Both the position numbers and the translations under genes were made by a program. From Syntrophales bacterium (GTDB lineage Bacteria; Desulfobacterota; Syntrophia; Syntrophales; UBA2192): a stretch of 21,670 nucleotides of DNA. The notes below the pieces were generated by a model. That model worked only from the letters and a program-made list of their open reading frames with translations. It made no database searches and was not told the DNA's origin. The stretch lies in the NCBI GenBank assembly GCA_025454095.1, contig JALOPC010000019.1, forward strand, positions 1 through 21,670. The letters are read 5' to 3'. Shown in pieces: positions 11,789 through 18,506 of this stretch; the first letter of the stretch is position 1, and every line of letters starts with the position of its first letter.

Positions 11789-13006
11789 ATGGAAGCCGAC
11801 GACCTCTCCCGTCTCAAGATCGACAAGTCCGCAAAAAGCGCGCCCCCGGGCCGGCGGAGAAGGCCGATGCTCATCGCCGGCGCCGCGGCGCTTGCCGTGC
11901 TGGCGGCCGCGCTTGCCTGGATGGGCGTCTTCAGCCCCGCCCAGTCGGTGGAAGTGGCCACGGTGAGTCAGACCTATCCTTCCCAGTCCTTCACGCTCTT
12001 GAACGCCAGCGGCTACGTCGTGGCCCAACGAAAGGCCGCCGTGGCCTCGAAGATCACGGCTCAGCTGCTGGAATTGGCCGTCGAGGAGGGCAGCCGCGTG
12101 AAGAAGGGCGACGTCATCGCGAGGCTCGAGGGGGCCGACGCCGCCGCCGCGAGAGACCAGGCCCGGGCGAACCTGAGTGTGGCCCGCTACAGTCTCGACC
12201 AGGCCCGCGCGGAGCTTGAGGATGCCAGGGTCAGCTACGAGCGGGAAAAGGGGCTGCTGACCCGGGAGTACACGACGAAGGCCTCCTTCGACGCCGCCGA
12301 GGCGCGCTTCCGAAAGGCTGCAGCCGGCGTCTCCGGGGCCGAGTCGGCCGTGAAGGCTTCCGAGGCCGCTCTCGAGGCGGCCCGGGTGAACGTGGAGTAC
12401 AGCCTCGTGCGGGCGCCCTTCGACGCCGTCGTGCTCACGAAAAACGCCGACATCGGCGACATCGTGACGCCCCTGGGCGCCGCGGCGAACGCCAAGGCCG
12501 CCGTCGTCACCATCGCCGACATGAACTCGCTGCAGGTCGAGGCCGACGTGTCGGAGTCCAACCTCGAACAGGTCAAGGCGGGGCAGCCCTGCGAGATCCA
12601 GCTCGACGCCCTGCCGGACAAACGCTTCCGCGGCGTGGTCCACATGGTCATCCCCACGGCGGACCGGACAAAGGCCACCGTCATGGTGAAGGTCCGCTTT
12701 GTCGACCTCGACCCCCGGATCCTCCCGGAGATGAGCGCCAAGGTGGCCTTCCTGTCGAAACCGGTGGGAGACGGCGAGGAGAAGCCCCGCACGACGATCA
12801 ACCCCGCTGCCGTGGCGGGCCGCAACGGGAAACCGACCGCATTCGTGATCCGGGACGGCCAGGCGCAGGAACAGGAGATCACGACGGGCGAGAAACTCGG
12901 CGACCTGCTCGTGGTGACGGGCGGCGTCAAGGCGGGGGACCGCGTGGTCCTGAACCCGCCCAAGGGCCTCAAGTCCGGCAGCCGGGTCAAACAGGCGGAG
13001 AAGTAA
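11789..13006 (+). CDS. HlyD/MacA-type membrane-fusion (periplasmic adaptor) protein
   Basis: This 405-residue protein has a basic N-terminus (GRRRRP), one membrane anchor at about 27-46, then a lipoyl-like half motif (ASGYVVAQRKAAVASKITAQ, VEEGSRVKKGDVIARLE). An alpha-helical hairpin of about 90 residues (roughly 113-205, Ala/Glu/Arg-rich) is followed by the second lipoyl half (YSLVRAPFDAVVLTKNADIGD) and beta-barrel and membrane-proximal domains (VEADVSESNLEQVKAGQP ... GDRVVLNPPKGLKSG). This is the standard architecture of adaptors that link an inner-membrane ABC pump to an outer-membrane channel. The two ABC permeases and ATPase downstream fit. The ribosome site (AAGAGCGAG) is weak. No outer-membrane TolC-type gene is present in the window. 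The substrate is unknown. Confidence 0.93.
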   Translation: MEADDLSRLKIDKSAKSAPPGRRRRPMLIAGAAALAVLAAALAWMGVFSPAQSVEVATVSQTYPSQSFTLLNASGYVVAQRKAAVASKITAQLLELAVEEGSRVKKGDVIARLEGADAAAARDQARANLSVARYSLDQARAELEDARVSYEREKGLLTREYTTKASFDAAEARFRKAAAGVSGAESAVKASEAALEAARVNVEYSLVRAPFDAVVLTKNADIGDIVTPLGAAANAKAAVVTIADMNSLQVEADVSESNLEQVKAGQPCEIQLDALPDKRFRGVVHMVIPTADRTKATVMVKVRFVDLDPRILPEMSAKVAFLSKPVGDGEEKPRTTINPAAVAGRNGKPTAFVIRDGQAQEQEITTGEKLGDLLVVTGGVKAGDRVVLNPPKGLKSGSRVKQAEK

Positions 13007-13011
13007 AGGAT

Positions 13012-13052
13012 AGAAGTTACGAAGCCGGGAAACCATGAAGCGTGGAGAAGCC
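13012..13052 (+). repeat. 8-nt-period GGAAG tract, element A
   Basis: Units agaagtta, cgaagccg, ggaaacca, tgaagcgt, ggagaagc run with an exact 8-nt step and start 6 nt after the stop of the membrane-fusion gene. The order gaagccg then ggaaa is shared with element D. Confidence 0.75.
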
Positions 13053-13078
13053 TGCCGTCGGTGATTCACGGTAGACCC

Positions 13079-13114
13079 TTCCGAACTTCTCAACCTCCCA
13101 ACTTCACAGCTTCC
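13079..13114 (-). repeat. 8-nt-period GGAAG tract, element B (inverted)
   Basis: On the minus strand the units are ggaagctg, tgaagttg, ggaggttg, agaagttc, ggaa. It lies 17 nt before the ATPase start, in opposite orientation to element A in the same gap, so the transcript of this gap could fold partly back on itself. Confidence 0.75.
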
Positions 13115-13130
13115 TGATTCGAGAAGGGCC

Positions 13131-13871
13131 ATGACCGATCAACCCACTCCCTGCGATGACCATGGTCCTGCCCCGGTGCTGGAGAACCGGCCCGTCATCG
13201 TCGAGGTGCGGAACGTCAACAAGGCCTACCTGCGGGGCAGCCACATCATCCCCGTGCTCCGGGAGATCCATTTCGACATCCGCGAGGGGGAGTTCCTGGC
13301 GCTGATGGGCCCCTCGGGGTCCGGCAAGAGCACGCTGCTGAACCTCATTGCCGGGATCGACAAGGTCGACAGCGGCTCCATCGTCATCGGCGGCGTCGAC
13401 ATCACGGCCCTCGACGAGACGGAGCTGGCCCGCTGGCGCGCAACCCACGTGGGGTTCGTCTTCCAGTTCTACAACCTGATCCCGGTGCTCACGGCCTTCG
13501 AGAACGTGGAGCTGCCCCTGCAGCTCACGGGCCTCTCCCGCGCGGAGCGTCGCGAGCACGTGGAGATGGCCCTCCGGGTCGTCAACCTCGCGCACCGGAT
13601 GGACCACTACCCCGCCCAGCTCTCCGGGGGCGAGCAGCAGCGCGTGGCCATCGCCCGGGCCGTCGTGACGGACCCCACGATCCTGGTCGCCGACGAGCCC
13701 ACGGGGGACCTGGACAGAGCTTCGGCCCAGGAGATCATGTCGCTCATGTGCCGGCTCAACCGCGAGTCGGGCATGACGATCATCATGGTGACCCATGACC
13801 CCAAGGCCGCCGAGGCGGCCCAGGTGATCCGCCACCTGGACAAGGGCTACCTGAACCATGCGCACCCTTAA
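13131..13871 (+). CDS. ABC transporter ATPase (MacB/LolD type)
   Basis: All motifs of an active ABC ATPase are present in 246 residues: Walker A GPSGSGKST at 60-68, Q-loop Gln112 (FQFYNLIPVLTAFENVELPL), signature LSGGEQQR at 164-171, Walker B ILVADEP at 184-190 and switch His222 (THD). The FYNLIPVLTAFENVELPL segment is typical of the MacB/LolD/FtsE group that works with FtsX-like permeases. It starts 124 nt after the membrane-fusion gene and overlaps the first permease by 14 nt, so the two are translationally coupled. It powers the exporter from the cytoplasmic side. The extended N-terminus (about 22 residues, Pro-rich) is longer than usual; no better internal start is seen. Confidence 0.96.
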   Translation: MTDQPTPCDDHGPAPVLENRPVIVEVRNVNKAYLRGSHIIPVLREIHFDIREGEFLALMGPSGSGKSTLLNLIAGIDKVDSGSIVIGGVDITALDETELARWRATHVGFVFQFYNLIPVLTAFENVELPLQLTGLSRAERREHVEMALRVVNLAHRMDHYPAQLSGGEQQRVAIARAVVTDPTILVADEPTGDLDRASAQEIMSLMCRLNRESGMTIIMVTHDPKAAEAAQVIRHLDKGYLNHAHP

Positions 13872-15015
13872 ACTGTTCTTCCGCAACGCCTTCCGCCACA
13901 AGCTGCGCACGGGGCTCACCGTCCTGGGCATCACCATCGCCATTCTCGCCTTCGGGATGCTGCGGACCATGGTAAACGCCTGGTACGCGGGCGTCGAGGC
14001 CTCGTCGGCCAACCGGCTCGTCATCCGCAACGCCATCTCGCTCGTCTTTCCCCTGCCGCTGGCCTATAAGGACAAGATCCGCCAGGTCGGCGGCGTGACC
14101 CTCGTGTCCTGGGGAAACTGGTTCGGCGGCGTCTACATCGAGGAGAAGAACTTCTTCCCCAACTTCGCCGTCGACCCCCGAAGCTTCCTCGGTCTGTACC
14201 CGGAGTACCTCATCCCGGACATGCAGCGGGCAAGCTTCCTGAGCGACCGCAAGGGTGCCGTGGCGGGCAAGAAAGTCGCCGACAAGTTCGGCTGGAAGGT
14301 GGGGGACACCGTCACCCTCAAGGGGACGATCTTTCCGGGCAACTGGGAGTTCACCATCCGGGCCATCTACCGGGGCAAGGACCGCAGCGTCGACGAGACC
14401 CAGTTCTTCTTCCACTGGGACTACCTCGACGAGACGATGAAGAAGACGACTCCGCGCCGCGCCGGCCAGGTGGGGTACTACATCATCGGGATTGCGAACC
14501 CGAATCTTGCGGGCGAGGTGAGCGCGGCGATCGACGCCACCTTCAAGAATTCGCTTGCCGAGACGCTCACGGAGACGGAAAAGGCCTTCCAGATGAGTTT
14601 CGTCTCCATGACGGAAGCGATCCTCGTCGCCATTCAGCTTGTCTCCATCGTGATCATCGTCATCATCATGGCCGTCGTCGCCAACACGATGGCCATGACG
14701 GCCCGCGAACGCATCGGCGAGTACGCCGTGTTCAAGACCCTGGGCTTCGGGGGATGGTTCATCGCGGGGCTCATCTTCGGGGAGTCCCTATTCATCAGCC
14801 TCCTGGGGACGGCGGTCGGCATCGGGTTGACGTTTCCCGTCGCGGCTGCCTTTGCCGACTACCTGGGGACCTATTTCCCCATTTTCTTCGTGGAAAGGGA
14901 GACGGTCCTCATGGACCTTGCCGCAGGGGTGCTCGTGGGGGTGGTTGCGGCCCTTTTTCCCACGTGGCGGGCCGTGCGGATCCGCATCGCCGACGGACTG
15001 AGGAGGATCGGGTGA
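13858..15015 (+). CDS. FtsX/MacB-like ABC permease, first subunit
   Basis: The 385-residue product has the classical layout: an N-terminal helix (about 16-38) after FFRNAFRHKLRTGLTVLG, a periplasmic domain of about 215 residues (MacB-PCD type) and three C-terminal helices (about 260-281, 297-330, 347-372). It ends with a cytoplasmic tail FPTWRAVRIRIADGLRRIG, whose coupling segment is typical of the family. Its start lies inside the end of the ATPase gene. I expect one copy of this and one of the following permease to form the transmembrane pair. MacB/Lol-type systems move lipoproteins, glycolipids or peptides by mechanotransmission; the substrate here is unknown. Directly after its stop an 8-nt-period tract begins. 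Confidence 0.94.
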   Translation: MRTLKLFFRNAFRHKLRTGLTVLGITIAILAFGMLRTMVNAWYAGVEASSANRLVIRNAISLVFPLPLAYKDKIRQVGGVTLVSWGNWFGGVYIEEKNFFPNFAVDPRSFLGLYPEYLIPDMQRASFLSDRKGAVAGKKVADKFGWKVGDTVTLKGTIFPGNWEFTIRAIYRGKDRSVDETQFFFHWDYLDETMKKTTPRRAGQVGYYIIGIANPNLAGEVSAAIDATFKNSLAETLTETEKAFQMSFVSMTEAILVAIQLVSIVIIVIIMAVVANTMAMTARERIGEYAVFKTLGFGGWFIAGLIFGESLFISLLGTAVGIGLTFPVAAAFADYLGTYFPIFFVERETVLMDLAAGVLVGVVAALFPTWRAVRIRIADGLRRIG

Positions 15016-15020
15016 GGACC

Positions 15021-15060
15021 GGAAGAGCGGAAGTGAGGAAGAGCAGAAGAGCGGAAAGAC
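15021..15060 (+). repeat. 8-nt-period GGAAG tract, element C, across the permease junction
   Basis: Five exact 8-nt units: ggaagagc, ggaagtga, ggaagagc, agaagagc, ggaaagac. It starts 5 nt after the stop of the first permease and runs into what should be the first codons of the second. The register (third to fifth units ggaag, agaag, ggaaa) equals that of element D. Confidence 0.85.
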
Positions 15061-15079
15061 GATCCTCACCGCCGCGGGC

Positions 15080-16171
15080 ATGGCGCTCGTCGTCTTCGTC
15101 TTCGCCGCCATCCTGATGCTGGCCGAGGGGCTGCAGAAGACCCTCGTCGACACGGGATCCTGGGACAACGTGGTCCTCATCCGCAAGGGCTCCCAGTCGG
15201 AGGTCCAGAGCGGCATCGAGCGGCTCCAGGCCTCCGTCATCGAGACGCAGCCGGAGGTGGCCGTGGGGGAGGGGGGCAGGCGGGTCCTCGCCAAGGAGGT
15301 CGTGGTGCTCATCAGCCTCGCCAAGAGGGGCACCGACAAGCCCTCGAACGTCATCATCCGCGGGGTCAACGAGCAGTCGCTGGCGATGCGGCCCCAGGTC
15401 AGGCTCGTGGAGGGCCGAATGCCCCGGCCGGGTTCCGCCGAGATCCTGGCCGGCGAGAGCGTGGCGCGCCGGTTCGCGGGCGCCGGGATCGGCGAGACGC
15501 TTCGCTTCGGCATGCGGGACTGGACCGTAGTGGGGATCTTCGACGCGGGGAGCACGGGGTTCAGCTCCGAGATCTGGGGGGACGCGGATCAGCTCATGCA
15601 GACATTCCGGCGCCAGGCGTTCTCGTCGGTCATTTTCAAGCTCAGCGACCCCTCCGCCTTCGATGTCTTCAAGGCGCGCGTCGAGTCCGACCCGAGGCTG
15701 ACCGTCGAGGCCAAGCGCGAGACGCGCTTCTACGCCGACCAGTCTGAGATGATGGCCAAGTTCCTGCGGATCCTGGGGCTGTCGCTGACGATCATCTTCT
15801 CGCTGGGCGCCGTCATCGGGGCCATGATCACCATGTATGCCGCCGTGGCCAACCGCACCGCCGAGATCGGGACGCTGAGAGCCCTGGGGTTCCAGCGCCG
15901 CAGCATCCTGGGGGCGTTCCTCCTGGAGTCGCTGCTGCTGGGGTTCATCGGCGGCGCCGCGGGCCTCTTCTTCGCCTCCTTCCTGCAGATGCTCACGATC
16001 TCGACGCTCAACTTCCAGACGTTCTCGGAGCTGGCCTTCTCGTTCACCCTGACCTTCGGGATCGTTTGGCAGGCCCTTGCGTTTTCGCTCGTCATGGGTT
16101 TCGTGGGGGGCGTGCTGCCGGCCCTGCGGGCCTCGCGGATGAAGATCGTCGATGCGCTGCGCACGACCTGA
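15080..16171 (+). CDS. FtsX/MacB-like ABC permease, second subunit, with disrupted N-terminus
   Basis: From the first ATG the product has 363 residues: helix 1 (MALVVFVFAAILMLAEG), a periplasmic domain, and three C-terminal helices (beginning at about 230, 280 and 325), ending LRASRMKIVDALRTT. Family members begin 15-20 residues earlier with a basic RNL-type segment before helix 1. Here the frame is open back to 15002 and reads KTILTAAG just before the ATG, clearly native sequence. Upstream of that it enters the 8-nt tract (Glu/Lys/Ser/Gly repeats) and meets a stop at 14999-15001 without any ATG, GTG or TTG. So the usual start appears to have been overwritten. Starting at 15080 would lose the positive residues that orient helix 1, and no ribosome site precedes it. 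A +1 shift at GGG-TGA at the end of the first permease would join the two frames, but I regard this as less likely. Confidence 0.8.
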   Translation: MALVVFVFAAILMLAEGLQKTLVDTGSWDNVVLIRKGSQSEVQSGIERLQASVIETQPEVAVGEGGRRVLAKEVVVLISLAKRGTDKPSNVIIRGVNEQSLAMRPQVRLVEGRMPRPGSAEILAGESVARRFAGAGIGETLRFGMRDWTVVGIFDAGSTGFSSEIWGDADQLMQTFRRQAFSSVIFKLSDPSAFDVFKARVESDPRLTVEAKRETRFYADQSEMMAKFLRILGLSLTIIFSLGAVIGAMITMYAAVANRTAEIGTLRALGFQRRSILGAFLLESLLLGFIGGAAGLFFASFLQMLTISTLNFQTFSELAFSFTLTFGIVWQALAFSLVMGFVGGVLPALRASRMKIVDALRTT

Positions 16172-16176
16172 AGAAG

Positions 16177-16203
16177 GGGTCTAGGGTCTTGGGTATAGGG
16201 GCT
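16177..16203. repeat. 7-nt-period tract after the second permease
   Basis: Units gggtcta, gggtctt, gggtata, ggggct repeat every 7 nt and start 5 nt after the stop. It shares the unit GGGTCTA with the tract at 3859. Confidence 0.75.
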
Positions 16204-16256
16204 GAAGGTGTTAAGATTGTTTTTATGAAAATCTTCTTCCTTCCCGATACCCGCTC

Positions 16257-16631
16257 TTAGATCGGTGAGCCCGAGTGCGCGGCAGGCGGGCTCTCGGTTT
16301 CCCGCGGTGAAGTTCCCTCGCCGCTCGAGGGGGGTGAGGACGACGGCTCTTCCTTCTTCCCCGCCGGGTCCATGAACCGGTAAATCAGATCCCCCCGCTT
16401 CACCATGCCGAGATCCTGCCGGGCCACGGATTCGATGTACCGCGGCTCTTCACGGACGAGGACCGCCTCGCGCCTCAGGCTGCCGTTCACCGCCTCGAGA
16501 CGGGCATTCTCGGCCCGCAGATCGGAAAGCTTCTCCTTCAGGCGCTGGTTGTCCAGCAGCCCCCGGTTGCCGAAGACAATGAAGAAACCGACGAAAAGGA
16601 TGATCAGAAGCAGGTAACGACCGATTCGCAT
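16257..16631 (-). CDS. ftsB: FtsB/DivIC-type cell division protein
   Basis: The ATG at 16631 is preferred over the GTG at 16637 because GGGG lies 5 nt before it. The 124-residue protein has a short cytoplasmic start (MRIGR), one membrane helix at 6-21, then a coiled coil (about 26-58: LLDNQRLKEKLSDLRAENAR and onward) and a conserved segment EEPRYIESVARQDLGMVKRGDLIYRF. This pattern is FtsB/DivIC, which joins FtsL and FtsQ to activate septal cell-wall synthesis. The Ser/Pro/Glu-rich tail (90-124) is longer than usual and looks disordered. Many proteobacteria place ftsB next to eno; that is not so here. A hairpin (16268-16291) overlaps the 3' end but has no U-run. Confidence 0.88.
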   Translation of the reverse strand: MRIGRYLLLIILFVGFFIVFGNRGLLDNQRLKEKLSDLRAENARLEAVNGSLRREAVLVREEPRYIESVARQDLGMVKRGDLIYRFMDPAGKKEEPSSSPPSSGEGTSPRETESPPAAHSGSPI

Positions 16632-17063
16632 TTCCACCCCGGCAGCCGTTCGGGCTCCCCGATTCGGGAAGGTGAAGACACCTCACCAACGGGAATCGCA
16701 TGCAAGAATCGTGAAAAAATAGCAAGAAATACAGTGAATTAGGCATTATTCGTCCCGGGCGTGCTCATTTTCCGCCTGTTCCCGTTCAGGCCGTGATCGG
16801 GGTTGATCATTTCTGCATGCAGGCGGGTTTTCGCATGTGTTTCGATCGGTGCAATCCGTCGAGATCGGATATTTTTCGGCGGAGGTATTTACACGCGATG
16901 AAGATGGGACTACATTTTTTGTAGTAGTGCGGCACACAAGACCTCGAGTCATACTTTTTCATGAACGTTCCGACTCGGATGAAAAAACGGGACGCGCAGG
17001 CCGGTGAGCCTGCTGCGCGCTAAATCAAAGAACCAATAAAAATGAGGAGCAACACAAAGCAGG
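16632..17063. other. AT-richer intergenic region without a supported gene
   Basis: This stretch between divergent ftsB and the two-helix membrane gene is clearly less GC-rich than its neighbours. I see a small CTACA/TGTAG hairpin near 16910-16924 and a CGCGCAG/CTGCGCG hairpin (16993-16999 with 17013-17019), but no convincing ORF. A 68-codon minus-strand frame at 16746-16952 has no ribosome site and an unconvincing composition. It must hold the ftsB promoter, which I could not place. Confidence 0.6.
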
Positions 17064-17079
17064 GGGCATCGTTCTTGCA
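17064..17079 (+). promoter_or_regulatory. Sigma-54 promoter of the two-helix membrane protein
   Basis: GGGCAT, five bases, then TTGCA. The invariant GG and GC are present with exactly 10 nt between them. The predicted transcription start near 17090 leaves a short leader with AGGGAGG before the ATG at 17124. Confidence 0.6.
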
Positions 17080-17123
17080 CAATTAAGAGACGAAAGAGAT
17101 CCTACGACACAGGGAGGTGCGCT

Positions 17124-17306
17124 ATGAACAGCCGGTACCCGTCTCCCGTGAAGGTTCTCGTCGAACTACTCTTTGTTGTCTCCGTGATCCTCATCTGCGT
17201 TGGAGCAACCTTCGGCAAGCTCGACGAGTTCGTCGGCCATCCCATGTTAGCCTTTGTCCTCTTTTGCGGCGCGGTATTCCTCTGGTATCGGTTCCAGGAA
17301 ACATAA
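17124..17306 (+). CDS. Small two-helix membrane protein (60 residues)
   Basis: The ATG at 17124 follows AGGGAGGTG with good spacing. The product has a short polar start (MNSRYPSPVK), helix 1 at about 11-30, a short loop GKLDEFVGHP, helix 2 at about 41-55 and a basic/polar end (WYRFQET). No cysteine pair or catalytic motif is seen. I do not recognise a family. The gene sits alone in an AT-richer region behind a sigma-54-type promoter, so expression probably depends on an enhancer-binding protein and a specific signal. A hairpin terminator lies downstream. The coding call rests on the ribosome site and on the coherent membrane design. Confidence 0.78.
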   Translation: MNSRYPSPVKVLVELLFVVSVILICVGATFGKLDEFVGHPMLAFVLFCGAVFLWYRFQET

Positions 17307-17350
17307 TCAGCCCACTACAGGTTTTATAACGCTTCGCAGGTTCGATCCGA

Positions 17351-17365
17351 CGGGGCCCTCGGCCC
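17351..17365. other. GC-rich hairpin GGGGCC/GGCCCC
   Basis: GGGGCC and GGCCCC flank CTC, about 45 nt after the stop at 17306. It has no T-run. It may be a 3'-end structure of the small membrane protein transcript. Confidence 0.35.
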
Positions 17366-17420
17366 CGCAGGCACGGGCCGCTCGCCTCTCGATCTGAGAC
17401 GTTTGCCGTATCGGAAACTG

Positions 17421-17455
17421 AAAGGGCGGGACCCTTGTCGGGAACCCGCCCTTTT
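17421..17455. terminator. Bidirectional terminator between convergent genes
   Basis: AAAGGGCGGG pairs with CCCGCCCTTT (10 bp), with an inner CCC/GGG pair and TTGTC loop, and T-runs on the plus side. It separates the 60-residue gene from the convergent cyclotransferase-like gene ending at 17478. Confidence 0.85.
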
Positions 17456-17477
17456 CCGTCGATTCATCCCGTCTGCG

Positions 17478-18371
17478 CTAGGTCAAAAACGGCCTGTTCT
17501 TCCAGTCCCCCGATTCGATGATGTCGAGCTTCGCTGCCTGCCGGTTGTAGAGATACGCCCAGGCCGGTATGCTCTGTCCTCCCGCCTCGATGCGGACAAT
17601 CGCCCGACGGAACTCCGAGCGGGCATCCCCGTACCCCCGGAAATCCTCGACGATGTCGAGCATCTCGAAGGCCTGGCGGTTGTCCCGGAGGCGGTACAAC
17701 TCGCCCCGTACGATCTGCCCCTCCCGTTTCGCCGGGACCAGGCAGGGGTAGCCTTTTCGGGAGTCGAAGAGGATCCCGGGCGCGCGGGCCTCCCGACGGG
17801 TCATGGGATGCGCCCACGCCTCGAGCAGGTGATGACGCGCGAAGCCCTTCATGAGAGTTCCGTAGACGAAGATGTGGTCGATGCTCCAGGGGGCTTCCCG
17901 GCCCGCGGCCACGGCCGTGAGCATCCGTTCGTCGAGCCCGTGAGCGAGCAGGCCGTCCCTGAGGGCCGCGGCATAGTCCAGCCGCGGCGGGTAGAAGGTC
18001 CCGGCGATGCGGTCGGCGAACACCCGGTAGGCCACGGCGTCCCGCTCGCGGCCGTCCTCGGTCAGCACGATCGCGTCGAAGGGCCGGTAGCAACGGGGCA
18101 CGAGTTTCTTGGCCTCGACGGCCTTCCAGCCGTCGGGCTTGACCTCGAAGAGCACGCCCGGCACGGCCTGGCCGAAGCGGCGCCGGAGGTTCGAGACGCG
18201 CCCCCGGTTTTCCCGCTCGCGGTAGTTGAAGATCAGCTCGTGATCCGGGAGCCACGCGTTGGCCACCTTGGCCTTCAGCGGGTAGTCGTACCCGTTCTTC
18301 GCGCACCACTTGACGAGGCTCTTCTCGTTGATGTCCGAGGAGTAGGCGAAGTACAGAGGGGCTTTGTCCAT
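17478..18371 (-). CDS. Tandem gamma-glutamylcyclotransferase-like protein
   Basis: The 297-residue product contains two GGCT-fold halves. The C-terminal half (165-290) has the typical FVYGTLMKG opening (Tyr170, Gly171) and LDIVEDF, whose Glu242 matches the catalytic acid/base of the family. The N-terminal half (5-130) opens YFAYSSDIN where YGSN is usual, and at the place of the LDxxEG motif reads AVEAKKLV without the expected Glu, so it looks non-catalytic. Its RERENRGRVSNLRR and PGVLFEV segments are nonetheless family-like. GGCT enzymes release 5-oxoproline from gamma-glutamyl amines or peptides; the substrate here is open. A strong sigma-70 promoter and AAAGGA precede the ATG; the gene is monocistronic. 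Confidence 0.87.
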   Translation of the reverse strand: MDKAPLYFAYSSDINEKSLVKWCAKNGYDYPLKAKVANAWLPDHELIFNYRERENRGRVSNLRRRFGQAVPGVLFEVKPDGWKAVEAKKLVPRCYRPFDAIVLTEDGRERDAVAYRVFADRIAGTFYPPRLDYAAALRDGLLAHGLDERMLTAVAAGREAPWSIDHIFVYGTLMKGFARHHLLEAWAHPMTRREARAPGILFDSRKGYPCLVPAKREGQIVRGELYRLRDNRQAFEMLDIVEDFRGYGDARSEFRRAIVRIEAGGQSIPAWAYLYNRQAAKLDIIESGDWKNRPFLT

Positions 18372-18402
18372 GGGACGGTCCTTTCACGTATTCTGTGCAA
18401 TG

Positions 18403-18432
18403 ACTATAACGTGCAAGTCGCCGCGCCGTCAA
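18403..18432 (-). promoter_or_regulatory. Strong sigma-70 promoter of the cyclotransferase-like gene
   Basis: Minus strand TTGACG (18432-18427), an 18-nt spacer and TATAGT (18408-18403); both hexamers are 5 of 6. It lies 31 nt before the ATG at 18371, so the leader is very short. Confidence 0.78.
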
Positions 18433-18466
18433 CCGGTGGAAGCCTGAATCCTGAAAACGTTCCCGT

Positions 18467-18506
18467 TGCTTTCCCGGCTTCTCAGCTTCCTAACTTCCCG
18501 ACTTCC
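18467..18506 (-). repeat. 8-nt-period GGAAG tract, element D, supplying a stop codon
   Basis: Minus-strand units ggaagtcg, ggaagtta, ggaagctg, agaagccg, ggaaagca follow each other exactly. The second unit contains the TAG of the radical SAM gene, so that protein's last residues (W-K-S-G-S) are read from the tract. Confidence 0.85.

Noticed and set aside
14999..15080. Programmed +1 frameshift joining the two permeases
   Set aside because: GGG-TGA could in principle slip, but there is no stimulatory ribosome site or structure. Loss of the start by the periodic tract explains the sequence more simply. It is mentioned only as an alternative.
16746..16952. A 68-codon minus-strand ORF between ftsB and the two-helix membrane gene
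   Set aside because: It has no ribosome site, low-complexity polar composition and no promoter; too weak to list.
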